Shown: positions 1 to 8,617 of the stretch, in pieces
Layout: each line of letters begins with the position of its first letter
How positions within the stretch are numbered: position 1 is the stretch's first letter
Source: Herbiconiux aconitum
GTDB taxonomy: Bacteria; Actinomycetota; Actinomycetes; Actinomycetales; Microbacteriaceae
Direction of reading: 5' to 3'
Length of the DNA: 64,000 nucleotides
NCBI RefSeq assembly: GCF_024979235.1
Contig: NZ_JANLCM010000001.1
Coordinates: 310,001 to 374,000, forward strand
The notes under the pieces: generated by a model
What the model was told of the DNA's origin: nothing
Database searches by the model: none
Seen by the model: the letters and a program-made list of their open reading frames with translations, nothing else
Program-made: the position numbers and the translations under genes

Positions 1-31
1 TTGCTCAGGCGTGCAGTGCGCGTCGGAGGGG

Positions 32-253
32 ATGAGTACGATCTACTACATGGGGAATCTGCACTACGAGGGCGCCGACCGCGCCATCATCCATTCGGGC
101 GACATCGAGAAGCCGATCGCGCGGCTCTACCTGCTTAAAGACGGCTGGCACGCGAAGCTCGCCACCGTGCACACGCGTCAGGCGTGGTCGGGCCCGTACG
201 CCGATCCAGAGGAGGCGGTGGCGCACCTGCTCGGCACCTCAGTCGTCGACTGA
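32..253 (+). CDS. Small hypothetical protein, 73 aa
   Basis: I do not recognise this protein. It is a short soluble sequence beginning MSTIYYMGNLHYEG, with alternating hydrophobic and charged stretches and no signal peptide or membrane segment. I start it at ATG 32. A GGAGGGG tract runs right up to this ATG, which is tighter spacing than usual, so the in-frame GTG at 11 is a real alternative. The last five codons overlap the 3' end of the converging TetR gene by 15 bases. The coding pattern (high G/C third positions) favours a real gene. Confidence 0.6.
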   Translation: MSTIYYMGNLHYEGADRAIIHSGDIEKPIARLYLLKDGWHAKLATVHTRQAWSGPYADPEEAVAHLLGTSVVD

Positions 254-1102
254 GGCCTCCCGCGCCGCCTTCATGCGGCGCAGCATCTCGACGTTCGCCT
301 CGGCATCGAAATCCGGGTCCTGTTCGAGGAAGCGTTCCAGGATGGCCACCAGTGCGAGCGCGGGCAGCGCCCAATCCGGGTCGTCGGAGGTGCTCGTCGC
401 CGGCCCGCGATAGCTTGCATCCACCACCCCGGGGTTGCCGAGATGCCGCAGTCCGAGGCCCTCCACCACCGCCGAGATCACCACGGCGTACGGCCGGTAG
501 TCGCCGTTCCATTCGGCGCGGATGCGGTAGCCGAGGATGGTCGAGAACCACCGGTGGAACTCCGCCATCCGCTCGATGAAGGCATCGCTGCCCGCCCGCA
601 GCGCCCGCTCGATCTCCTCGCGTGCCGACGACTCGAGATGGCTGAGCAGCGTCGCCGAGAGTCCGACATACGACTGCCACGGCACCGACGCGATGACCGC
701 GCGGTAGTTGTGCTCGAGCGCCACCCGGATGACCTCGTACATCACCCGCTGCCGCTCACCCGGATCGGTCAGGCTCTCGACGTTGTCGAAGAGGATGCGC
801 TCGCTGATCTCCAGGGTCTCCGCGTCGGCGAGCTTGTTCGATGTCTCGGTGGCGATCTCGATCAGCAGGTCGGAGACGAACGCCTCCTTCGAGTCCCACA
901 GTCGGTAGGTCGAACTCCGGGGCACCCCGGCTTCGCGGATCAGGTCGTCCATCACGAGATGCTCGAAGCCGATGGTCAGGCCGATGCCCTCCACACGGTC
1001 GAGTGCGGCATCCAACACCCGGCGACGCACTTCGGCGGCTCGGATGCGCGAACGGCGCCGATGCGACTCGTCGGCGCGGGAGGAATCGACCACCGACTGC
1101 AC
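239..1102 (-). CDS. TetR-family transcriptional regulator, 287 aa
   Basis: This is a one-component DNA-binding regulator. An N-terminal helix-turn-helix lies around residues 25-75; the recognition part VPRSSTYRLWDSKEAF is typical of TetR proteins. The remaining ~210 residues are helical and would form the ligand/dimer domain, longer than in a classical ~200-residue TetR. An Arg-rich segment precedes the HTH. The start is GTG at 1102; a second GTG at 1093 has a better placed GGGGG upstream and could be used instead. The ligand and targets are unknown. No gene next to it is an obvious target: it converges on the small ORF at 32-253, and upstream lies about 210 bases without a gene. Confidence 0.85.
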   Translation of the reverse strand: MQSVVDSSRADESHRRRSRIRAAEVRRRVLDAALDRVEGIGLTIGFEHLVMDDLIREAGVPRSSTYRLWDSKEAFVSDLLIEIATETSNKLADAETLEISERILFDNVESLTDPGERQRVMYEVIRVALEHNYRAVIASVPWQSYVGLSATLLSHLESSAREEIERALRAGSDAFIERMAEFHRWFSTILGYRIRAEWNGDYRPYAVVISAVVEGLGLRHLGNPGVVDASYRGPATSTSDDPDWALPALALVAILERFLEQDPDFDAEANVEMLRRMKAAREASVDD

Positions 1103-1313
1103 CCCCAGACGACTGTTACACGGCGTCTCTGGATCGATGAAGACGCATCGTTAGGTAAACAGTAGTGAATACCGAGGGCGGAACCCGACAAGACGGCTCA
1201 CAACTCACCCCGGGGACCACCCCGAGTGCACCGGGACGACGCCCCGGACTCCACGACCACATCCAGAACAGCGCGGCCGCAACGGACCCGAACGCCGCCT
1301 CGACGCGCGTCCG

Positions 1314-1580
1314 TCAGATGCGGACGACCGCAGGAGCCCGGGGCGCCGCTTCCGGCACGGCGCCCCTGCGAGCGGAGTTACCCGCTCGCAGGAGCGCCGG
1401 CGTGAGCTCGGCAGCGGTGCGGATCATCGCAGGGTGGGGTGAACCGGCGAGATCCTGCACCGCTGCCGAGGAATCAGGAAGAGCCGAGCCCATGCGCGAA
1501 ACGGCCTGAGCCGTAGTTGCGCTGCCCGCGTTAACAACGACGGCACGCACCTTGTCGGTGACGGTGTCTCGCTGGATCAT
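1314..1580 (-). CDS. Small hypothetical protein, 88 aa
   Basis: No family is recognised. The protein begins MIQRDTVTDKVRAVVVNAG and is Ala/Ser/Pro-rich, without signal peptide or membrane segment. I choose ATG 1580 because AGGGAG lies six bases upstream, the best ribosome binding site in this stretch; an upstream ATG at 1601 is in frame but poorly placed. It lies about 140 bases downstream of, and on the same strand as, the three-gene signalling operon ending at 1718, so it may be a trailing member or independent. An overlapping ORF on the plus strand (1165-1509) has less natural composition and I treat it as a shadow. Confidence 0.45.
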   Translation of the reverse strand: MIQRDTVTDKVRAVVVNAGSATTAQAVSRMGSALPDSSAAVQDLAGSPHPAMIRTAAELTPALLRAGNSARRGAVPEAAPRAPAVVRI

Positions 1581-1717
1581 CGGGCTCTCCCTCGTGACCA
1601 TCGAGGCGACAACCTCGACGTGTCATGAAGCTACAGCGCCCAGCGAGGCCCCGACGGGCACCCGGGGCAACTATGCGCGATCGATGCGGATAGCCGCAGA
1701 ACCGCATCGAGGCGTAA

Positions 1718-2923
1718 TCAGCTGAGGCGGTCGATGTCGAACTGCACCAGCAGGGTGTCGTCGGTCACTTGTTCGCTGGCCCGATGGAACATCAGTCGCG
1801 CCATCCGGATGAACGGCAGCACGTCTGCCCGCAGCGCCCGCACGTCGTCGGCACGGCAGCGCACCACCCCGAACCGGTCGTCTTCACCCTCCACCAGTTC
1901 GAGCGAGATGCCCTGGGGGGAGACGTGCGACGAGCTGCCCAGGGCGATCAGCAGTGCCCGCAGAGTCGCTCGGTCGTCTTCGTGCAGTCTCGGCAGCAAG
2001 CCGGCCTCGTCGGTCAGCTCCGAGACGTGGTCGCTGATCGAGTCCGACTGCCGCGCCTCGGCGATGGAGCCCTGCAGGTTCTGGGCGAGCACCCCTGCGC
2101 GCACCCGGTCATCGACGGTCATCGTGCCGGATTGCCGGACGCGCGCAAGGAACGGCACGATCTCCTCCCGCAGCGATCCGATCTCTCCCACCACGTCGTC
2201 GTCGACGAAGGTGCGGCGCAATTCGTCGAACTGCCGGTCGCGACTCGCGGCCTGATCCAGTCGCTCGGCGTAGATGCCGAGCAGCAGTTGCCGCGCGTAT
2301 CCCACCGAACCGAGGCCGAGCGCAAGGGCCGGTGCCACCGCCACCACCACGATCACGGCGAGCGGGATGCTCGAACCGAAGCTCGTGAACGAGTGCAGCA
2401 CTGCGAGCAGCACCGCGATCGCCGCGGAGATCGTGGTGTAGGTGCCGAGTTCGGCGTAGGTGCGGAACGGTGCGGCAGCCATCAGCACCAATCCGATCGT
2501 CACGAGACCCCAGTCATCGCGCACGTACACGTTCGAGCCGAGGCAGCTGAGCGAGTTCAGCACGGTCGCGATCGCGACGAGGGCGTAGGAGACGGCGAAG
2601 CGGTCGTTCGAGACACCGACATCGAAGTGGGCGCTGCGGATGAACCATCCGTATCCGGCCGCGAGCAGCACCAATGCCAGCACGGCCAAGGGCCAGGACG
2701 AGATCTGATCGGCCGTCACCACGGTGAGGCCGATGGCGCAGAGCATCGACACCGCCGCGACCACGATCAGGAACCCCCGCGCACTGATCGCGGCGAGCGG
2801 ATCGAGTTCGAGCGCGGTGAGCCCCCGCGGCGGCCGCAACACCTGGTGCGGCCCTCGACGCGTCGGGGAGGGAGTGGGCACCGGCGCCACGACCGGCGAG
2901 ACCGCCCGCGCTCGGCGGCTCAC
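1718..2923 (-). CDS. Polytopic membrane protein resembling a degenerate sensor kinase, 401 aa
   Basis: About six hydrophobic segments fill residues ~45-200, followed by a ~200-residue cytoplasmic part. The architecture mirrors the sensor kinase encoded just upstream: membrane block, helical linker, then an alpha/beta region near the C terminus. I find no phosphoacceptor His motif, no N box and no DxGxG box; the stretch DRATLRALLIALGSSSH sits where an N-box helix would be. I therefore read it as a possible pseudokinase, which is inference. The start is GTG 2923, whose GTGA overlaps the kinase stop, so the two are translationally coupled. It is the third gene of an operon with the regulator (4119-4787) and kinase (2920-4122). 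Confidence 0.7.
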   Translation of the reverse strand: MSRRARAVSPVVAPVPTPSPTRRGPHQVLRPPRGLTALELDPLAAISARGFLIVVAAVSMLCAIGLTVVTADQISSWPLAVLALVLLAAGYGWFIRSAHFDVGVSNDRFAVSYALVAIATVLNSLSCLGSNVYVRDDWGLVTIGLVLMAAAPFRTYAELGTYTTISAAIAVLLAVLHSFTSFGSSIPLAVIVVVAVAPALALGLGSVGYARQLLLGIYAERLDQAASRDRQFDELRRTFVDDDVVGEIGSLREEIVPFLARVRQSGTMTVDDRVRAGVLAQNLQGSIAEARQSDSISDHVSELTDEAGLLPRLHEDDRATLRALLIALGSSSHVSPQGISLELVEGEDDRFGVVRCRADDVRALRADVLPFIRMARLMFHRASEQVTDDTLLVQFDIDRLS

Positions 2924-4122
2924 GGCTGACCACCCGGCACGGTCATGAACACCGCGGTGCCGGCGCCCGGTCGCGACCAGATCTGTACCGATCCCCCGAG
3001 GTCGACGATGGCCTCGACGACGCCCATCCGCAGCCCCACCTTGTCGTCCGCGGTGTCGTTCACCTCGAACCCGACTCCCGAGTCCGACACCATCACGCTC
3101 AGTTCCGACGGACTCGACATCACCGAGATCTCCGCCTCGCGCACCCCGGAGTGCGCCAGCACGTTGTCGAGGCATTCGGTGATCGCCCGTTCGAGATTGC
3201 GGGTCACGGCGAACCCCAGTGCGTTCACGGCCGGAAGATCGCCGCTCACCCGGATTCGCAGGCCCCTCTGCTCCGCATCCCGCACCAGACCCACCAAGGC
3301 GGGCACGGCGACGAGAGCGCGTGTGGCGGAGCCGGTGACTGCCGGGTCGTCGAGCACCATCCGCACGTCGGCGAGGTTCGCGAGGTCGCGGTCGATCGCC
3401 TGGGCCTGCTCCTCGGAGAGCGGGCCGGGATCGGATGCCGCGAGCGAGCGCAGATCGTGCAGCACGGTGTCGTGCAGCCAACTCGAAGCCCGGGTGGAGA
3501 AGCGCCCCAACGCGACATCCCGTTCTTCGTCGAGCGCAGCACCCGACATCAGCGCGGTGCCGAGGGCTGCATCACGACGACCGATCCACAGCACCACGAC
3601 GAACAGGCTCAGCGCGAAGTAGCACAGCAGCACGGGCACGTCGGGGGCCAACCGCATTCCCTGCTGCCAGGCGGCGAGCTGCACCAGCCCGGGGCCGGCG
3701 AGCAACGCCAGGGTGCCGAGGCCGAGCGCCCGAGGGAGCGATCGGGCCGAGATGCCCACCACGAGAATCGCGAACTCCGGCATCGACATCAGCACGTAGT
3801 CGCTCGAGGGCGCCGCACCGGGCTCGAGCAGCGAGACCGCTGTCGCGATCAGAGCGAAGACGTAGAGCCCGCCGCAGGCGATCAGGGTGAGGGCGATCGC
3901 CGCGACGACATGGCGAACGTGGAGTGCCCACACCACTCCCACCCCGGCCACGGCGAGCGCCGCGCTCCCGACGGCGATTTCGAGGTGACCGGTGACGGGG
4001 ATGAACACCGCCGACACCAGGATGGTGGCGGCCAGAAACACGCCGGCGAGCCAACTGCCGGCCTGGGCCAGCGCGCGACCGGTGGCGACCCCGTCGACAT
4101 CAGCCGCGATCTGAAGTGTCAC
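2920..4122 (-). CDS. NarL-type sensor histidine kinase, 400 aa
   Basis: This is a membrane sensor kinase expected to phosphorylate the response regulator encoded just upstream. About six membrane segments occupy residues ~20-190 with little extracellular sequence. A HisKA_3-like phosphoacceptor region follows around residue 215 (SSWLHDTVLHDL, with the acidic residue after His typical of this class). The C-terminal HATPase domain keeps the N box (ITECLDNVLAHSG) and the G1 box (VSDSGVGF); the later glycine-rich lid is short. ATG 4122 overlaps the regulator's stop as ATGA. The signal is unknown; intramembrane sensing is plausible from the topology but not shown. Confidence 0.85.
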   Translation of the reverse strand: MTLQIAADVDGVATGRALAQAGSWLAGVFLAATILVSAVFIPVTGHLEIAVGSAALAVAGVGVVWALHVRHVVAAIALTLIACGGLYVFALIATAVSLLEPGAAPSSDYVLMSMPEFAILVVGISARSLPRALGLGTLALLAGPGLVQLAAWQQGMRLAPDVPVLLCYFALSLFVVVLWIGRRDAALGTALMSGAALDEERDVALGRFSTRASSWLHDTVLHDLRSLAASDPGPLSEEQAQAIDRDLANLADVRMVLDDPAVTGSATRALVAVPALVGLVRDAEQRGLRIRVSGDLPAVNALGFAVTRNLERAITECLDNVLAHSGVREAEISVMSSPSELSVMVSDSGVGFEVNDTADDKVGLRMGVVEAIVDLGGSVQIWSRPGAGTAVFMTVPGGQP

Positions 4123-4787
4123 GACAGGTACCCGTCTTCGGCCGCTCGCAACATGAGTTCCTGCTTCTTGTCGGCCACGCGGCCCTCGTCGGCGTACTGC
4201 TGCCGGATGCGCTCGAGCGCATTCTTCACGGCCTGGATGTTCGTGCCGCGGATCATCGCGACCTCCACCGGGCTGTGGCCCGACGCATACAACCGCAGCG
4301 TCTCCTCTTCTTCTTCTGTGAACCGGCTGCTCGCTGTCGCGCCGTGCACGATCGGCCGGGGCGCGTCGTCCCAGGCGTCACCTGGGCGGGGGGCCACCCC
4401 GAGCACCGAGCGCGCGGTGCGCACCAGATCGCTCGCCGGGCGCGACTTCGACACGAAGGCTGCAGCGCCTGCCGCGAGCACCCGTTCGACGGTCTCGGGC
4501 GAGTCGAGCGCACTCATCACCACCACCCGGGCACCGACGGAGAGGCAGATCCGGATGCGTGCCTCGACCGAGATCGGCTCCTTCAGCTGCAGATCCATGA
4601 TGACGAGCTCGGGTGGGAACGCCGGATGCCGGGCCATCTCGACCCAGCTCGACGAGCGGATCACGACGTCGAGGTCAGGGGCGTGGGCGCCGATCCAATT
4701 CGACATCCCGTCGAGGATCATCTCGTGGTCGTCGACGATCCCGACCGCGCGGGGTCGCACACCGCCCGCGTTCGCCACACCATCCAC
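4119..4787 (-). CDS. NarL/FixJ-type response regulator, 222 aa
   Basis: A receiver domain (residues ~10-125) is joined to a LuxR-type helix-turn-helix (~150-205). The acidic pair and phosphoacceptor are present (IVDDHE and VIMDLQ), as are the Ser in VVMSAL and the Lys in FVSKSR. The output domain reads FTEEEEETLRLYASGHSP and onward. I start at GTG 4787, with AGGGG about nine bases upstream, rather than at ATG 4835. It is the first gene of a tightly overlapping operon with its kinase and a pseudokinase-like membrane protein, and it diverges from a second histidine kinase at 4868. A receiver-only relative is encoded at 11417-11833. Confidence 0.88.
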   Translation of the reverse strand: MDGVANAGGVRPRAVGIVDDHEMILDGMSNWIGAHAPDLDVVIRSSSWVEMARHPAFPPELVIMDLQLKEPISVEARIRICLSVGARVVVMSALDSPETVERVLAAGAAAFVSKSRPASDLVRTARSVLGVAPRPGDAWDDAPRPIVHGATASSRFTEEEEETLRLYASGHSPVEVAMIRGTNIQAVKNALERIRQQYADEGRVADKKQELMLRAAEDGYLS

Positions 4788-4867
4788 AACGACACCCCTG
4801 CTGAATGATACGCGGCACACGAATGACCGGTCCAATCACGGGGAACCGTTGGCTGTAATCTCATCCC

Positions 4868-6502
4868 ATGAGCCCGGGGAGCGTCGTCGTAGAAGCGGAC
4901 CGCCGCTCGCGCGTGGACCGCGCCGTCTTCCAGTCGCAACTGCTGCTCGCCGCAGCCCTCCTGCTCTTGGTCTGCGCCGCCTTCGTCTTCCAGCCCGGCT
5001 CGGTGCTCGACGTGCGGTTCTTCGGCGGTGTCGCCGTCGTGTTCGTGCTCACCGGCGCCGCCGCGATCGTGCCCTGGTCGACCCTTCCGCACTATTGGAT
5101 CGCACTGCTGCCGATCATCGACATCTTCGCCATCGTCGCCGTGCGGCAGGGCAACTCGGTGCTCGGCGCCGGACTCCTGCTGGTGTTCCCGGTGATCTGG
5201 CTCGCCGGGTACTTCGGATTGCGGGGGGCCGTCACCAGCGTCGTCACCTCGTCGACGCTGCTCTGGCTCAGCGCCCTACTGAACGGAGAGCCGCTCACAC
5301 TGAACAGCATTCCTGGGCTGCTTCTTCTCCCGGTGACGCTCACCTTCATCGCCACCACGACGCTCTTGACGTCGAGCAGAACCTCCGCTCAACGGGGTCT
5401 GCTGCGGCAGCAGGCCGACCTGCTCGAGGTGGCCCTCCGGCGAGCGCGGCGGCAGGAACAGACGCTCGACGAAGTGCTGAACGCGGTGACCTTCGGCGTG
5501 GTGGCCTTCGGCAAAGACGGCGTCGAGTCGATCGTGAACCGGGCCCACCGCAACTTCCAGACCCAGTTCGGCCAGCCGGAGTCGAGCGTCGAACCTCCCG
5601 TGCTCTACAAACCCGATCGCACCACCCCCTACCTCCCCGAGGAACGGCCCTTCCGACGCGCGACCGGGGGTGAGCGCTTCGACGACGTCGTGGTGTGGCT
5701 CGGCGAGCCCGGCGAGCACCGCGTCGCCCTCTCGGTGAGCTCCCGTCCGCTCACCGCGCCCGACGGCGAACTCGACGGCGGCGTGATGGTCTCCCGCGAT
5801 GTCACGGCCGAGATCAACGCGATCCAGGCCCGCGACGACCTCGTCGCATCCGTCTCGCACGAATTGCGCACGCCGCTCACCTCGATTCTCGGCTACCTCG
5901 AACTGGCGCTCGACGACGAGGGCCTCGATGCCTCCACCCGCTCGATGCTCGAGGTGGCCTCCTCGAACGCCGACCGGCTGCTCGCCCTGGTCGCCGATCT
6001 GCTCACCGCGGCGAGCGAGAAGGATCAGCAGATCGTGATGTCGTTCAACCAGTGCGATCTGGCCGAGATCGCGGTGCAGTCGATCGAGGCGCAGCGCCTC
6101 AGCGCCTCCGATCGCGGCATCTCGATCGAGAACTCCATCGCCGAGCCGGTGCTGCTCGAAGCCGACGGGTTCCGGCTGCGTCAGGTGATGGACAACCTCA
6201 TCTCGAACGCCATCAAGTACAACCGCGAGAACGGACACGTCTCGGTCAGCACCCGCAGCTCCGCGAGCCATGTCGACCTCATCGTGAGCGACACGGGCAT
6301 CGGCCTGAGCGACCTGGAGCAGACCAAGCTGTTCGACCGCTACTTCCGAGCCGAGGGTGTGCGTCAGTCGACGATCCACGGTTCCGGGCTCGGGCTCACC
6401 ATCAGCCGCGACATCGTGCGCCGGCACGGCGGAGACCTGGTGGTCACGAGCGCTCTCGGCGTGGGCACGAGCTTCACCGCCTCCATCCCCCGCGCACGCT
6501 AA
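4868..6502 (+). CDS. Membrane PAS/HisKA sensor histidine kinase, 544 aa
   Basis: An N-terminal block of about six membrane segments (residues ~20-175) is followed by a coiled region, a PAS-like domain (~205-325), a HisKA domain with SVSHELRTPLTS around residue 335, and a HATPase domain with NLISNAIKYN, DTGIGLS and GSGLGLTI. All catalytic boxes are intact. No cognate regulator lies in the same unit; the OmpR-type regulator at 10458-11396 is the nearest orthodox candidate, which is inference. The ATG at 4868 has no Shine-Dalgarno sequence, and TGTAAT lies about ten bases upstream, so the mRNA may be leaderless. The gene diverges from the NarL-type operon across 80 bases. Confidence 0.9.
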   Translation: MSPGSVVVEADRRSRVDRAVFQSQLLLAAALLLLVCAAFVFQPGSVLDVRFFGGVAVVFVLTGAAAIVPWSTLPHYWIALLPIIDIFAIVAVRQGNSVLGAGLLLVFPVIWLAGYFGLRGAVTSVVTSSTLLWLSALLNGEPLTLNSIPGLLLLPVTLTFIATTTLLTSSRTSAQRGLLRQQADLLEVALRRARRQEQTLDEVLNAVTFGVVAFGKDGVESIVNRAHRNFQTQFGQPESSVEPPVLYKPDRTTPYLPEERPFRRATGGERFDDVVVWLGEPGEHRVALSVSSRPLTAPDGELDGGVMVSRDVTAEINAIQARDDLVASVSHELRTPLTSILGYLELALDDEGLDASTRSMLEVASSNADRLLALVADLLTAASEKDQQIVMSFNQCDLAEIAVQSIEAQRLSASDRGISIENSIAEPVLLEADGFRLRQVMDNLISNAIKYNRENGHVSVSTRSSASHVDLIVSDTGIGLSDLEQTKLFDRYFRAEGVRQSTIHGSGLGLTISRDIVRRHGGDLVVTSALGVGTSFTASIPRAR

Positions 6503-6545
6503 ACTCCGACTCACAGAACGTTTCGATCGAGGGGGGTCTCGGCGC

Positions 6546-7715
6546 ATGGCACTCGACCAGACCACTCTGCTCATCCTCAGCGGCCTCGTGATCATCCTCT
6601 GCGGAGTCTCCTTCATCGTGAACACCGCGATGCGCCGCAACGACGCCTCGGGCCGGTTGTGGAGCATCTCCTTCATCGCGGGCATGCTGACGGCGCTCTC
6701 CTTCTTGGTGTGGAGCGTGTCGCCCCTCCTCTGGTGGGTGCTCGCCATCGGCAACACCGCCTACGTCATCTCCATCGGCGCCATCTGGTCGGGTGCGCGG
6801 GTGTTCAACGGTCGTAAGTCGTTCATCGGGCTGGCGCTCGCGGGTGGCGGCGTCGTCGCCCTCCTCACCGCCCTCGAAGGGCCGAACGGCGGCATCTGGA
6901 CGGGCTCGACCGGGCTGTTCATCGGCATCGCCGTGTTCGCGGGGCTCGGCGGGGCCGAGACGATCCGCTCCCGGATGCGCCGCAACCTCAACGCGCGCAT
7001 CCTCAGCTTCTGCCTGTGGTTCGTCTTCGGTTTCTACGTGCTGCGCAGCTCGATCTTCGTGACCCTCGGGCCCGAGAGTGCCATCTTCGCCACCTACTTC
7101 GGGTCGGAGATCACCACGGTCATCACGATCGTGCTGGTGCTGCTCGGCGCCATCTCGATGTCGATCCTGCAGGCTGAGCGCTCCGGCGCCCGCGCCCTCG
7201 GCGACGTCACGGTGGGGGTGCACTCCGTGGTGGGCGTGCTCTCCGCCACCTCCTTCATGCAGCAGTGGGCGGATTGGGTGGAACGCGCGTCGTTCAACGG
7301 CGACCGACTCGCGATGATCGCCATGGACGTCGACAACCTGCCGCAGATGAACACGGCGTTCGGCCGCACCTTCGGCGACGCCGCCATCCGATCGGTCGCG
7401 CAGATCGTGCGGCACTACGCCCCGACGACATCGCTGCTCGGGCACACCGGTGCAGGGCGATTCGTGATCGTGGTGGTGACGTCGAACGCGAACGAGGCGG
7501 AACGACTCGCCATCCGCCTGCAGACCGCCCTGGTCGACGAGCCGATCGACCCGCAGCAGTCTCTCCGGGCCACCGCGAGTTTCGGCGTGGTCGACACCGA
7601 CGGTTTCGGCTACAGCCTCCCGGCCCTCCGCCGGGCGCTCGACGACGCGACGCTCGCGGCCCGCGACGAGGGTGGCAACCGCATCGTGGTGGGGCGCGCC
7701 CTCCCGGCGAGCTAG
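6546..7715 (+). CDS. Membrane protein with degenerate GGDEF domain, 389 aa
   Basis: About six membrane segments (residues ~5-215) precede a cytoplasmic domain with the fold pattern of a diguanylate cyclase: AMDVDNLPQMNTAFGRTFGD matches the substrate-binding half. The signature loop reads GAGRF where an active enzyme has GGDEF, so both acidic catalytic residues are gone. No RxxD inhibitory site is evident before it. It is unlikely to make c-di-GMP and may instead bind a nucleotide or a partner. It starts 43 bases after the kinase gene with GAGGGGG upstream, so the two are probably co-transcribed. Next downstream, on the other strand, is a lipoprotein gene. Confidence 0.8.
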   Translation: MALDQTTLLILSGLVIILCGVSFIVNTAMRRNDASGRLWSISFIAGMLTALSFLVWSVSPLLWWVLAIGNTAYVISIGAIWSGARVFNGRKSFIGLALAGGGVVALLTALEGPNGGIWTGSTGLFIGIAVFAGLGGAETIRSRMRRNLNARILSFCLWFVFGFYVLRSSIFVTLGPESAIFATYFGSEITTVITIVLVLLGAISMSILQAERSGARALGDVTVGVHSVVGVLSATSFMQQWADWVERASFNGDRLAMIAMDVDNLPQMNTAFGRTFGDAAIRSVAQIVRHYAPTTSLLGHTGAGRFVIVVVTSNANEAERLAIRLQTALVDEPIDPQQSLRATASFGVVDTDGFGYSLPALRRALDDATLAARDEGGNRIVVGRALPAS

Positions 7716-7734
7716 CTGCCTCGGGCGCCGTGCT

Positions 7735-7782
7735 TCGCGCGGCGTCCTCGGGCGTCGCCGGTCCTTGCCCGGCGCCGCGCGA
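7735..7782. terminator. Hairpin between converging genes
   Basis: A perfect 10-base inverted repeat (TCGCGCGGCG and its complement) has a 28-base loop that can pair further. It lies in the 150-base gap between the degenerate GGDEF gene and the converging lipoprotein gene. There is no clear T-run on either side, so its role as a terminator is inferred from position. Confidence 0.4.
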
Positions 7783-7865
7783 CATGTTCGCGTGAGGTCG
7801 CTAGCGCGGCCTCGCACTCACCCTGGGTCGTCGAGCGCGGCCCGCGGCTTGCGATCGCGTTGGCA

Positions 7866-8513
7866 CTACTCGGGCTGTGCGATCGCGATCGTCAGTTGGT
7901 CGACTGCGGTCTGCTTCGCGTAGTCGTTCGAGGTGGGGGCGGTCTGCTGCAGGATCTCGTAGGTGAAGGCGAGCGTGATCGACGTGGCCGCCGGGTCGAG
8001 CGCCGGAAGGATGAAGGTCTGCGTGTAGCTGTAGGGCGCCTTGATGTAGTAGCCCTGCGGCAGCGAGGACTGGTCGCTGATGGCGGCCGGCGCCGGCAGC
8101 TGACCGGTGAGGCCCGAGACCGCAGGCGTCACCGTCACGCGCGAAAGGTAGAAGCTCTGCCCGTCGTCAGTGCCCAAGGAGCCCTTGAGGGTGAACGTGA
8201 TGGGCTTGTTCGCCCCCGCGGTCCACTCGTCCATGCTGAGCGTCGAGTAGTAGTCGACCGTGAGCGAGATGTCCCCCGCCTTCAACTGGTGCTGGGCCGA
8301 GCCACTGGCCAACTCGTTCACGATGGGAGTGATGGTGGCAGTGGGCGTGGGCGTCGCCGTCTTCGTGGGCGTAGGTGAGGCGGTGCTGAAGCCCGGCTGG
8401 TCCCAGGGGGCCGTTCCGCATCCGCTCAACCCGGCGACGAGCGCCGTGGCCAGCACCGTCGCGGTGCTGAGAACGGCCGTTCTCCGGCCCCGTGCCCCCT
8501 GTTTGCGCGCCAT
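7866..8513 (-). CDS. Predicted secreted lipoprotein, 215 aa
   Basis: The N terminus has twin basic residues, a hydrophobic core and the lipobox LSGC, so the mature protein should be lipid-anchored outside the membrane. A Thr/Pro-rich spacer (TPTKTATPTPTAT) follows, then a ~150-residue beta-rich domain that I cannot place in a named family. I start at ATG 8513, with GAGGGAAGG upstream, rather than at the ORF limit. It is transcribed away from the glycosyltransferase gene at 8618, so the two share a ~100-base divergent promoter region; a role at the surface in the same polysaccharide pathway is possible but unproven. Confidence 0.8.
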   Translation of the reverse strand: MARKQGARGRRTAVLSTATVLATALVAGLSGCGTAPWDQPGFSTASPTPTKTATPTPTATITPIVNELASGSAQHQLKAGDISLTVDYYSTLSMDEWTAGANKPITFTLKGSLGTDDGQSFYLSRVTVTPAVSGLTGQLPAPAAISDQSSLPQGYYIKAPYSYTQTFILPALDPAATSITLAFTYEILQQTAPTSNDYAKQTAVDQLTIAIAQPE

Positions 8514-8617
8514 CGGACCGCCCCTTCCCTCGACTTGAGCCAATCTTAAGGTGATCTTGACGAGACCCTGGCTCATTGGCGCCGGGAACGCTGGGGGTCG
8601 TCTTCCAGACTGAGGGC

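Noticed and set aside
1165..1509. 114-codon plus-strand ORF
   Set aside because: No ribosome binding site and unnatural Thr/Ala/Arg composition; overlaps a better supported minus-strand small gene.
3151..5673. 840-codon plus-strand frame
   Set aside because: Antisense to the kinase and regulator and then out of frame with the kinase at 4868; shadow.
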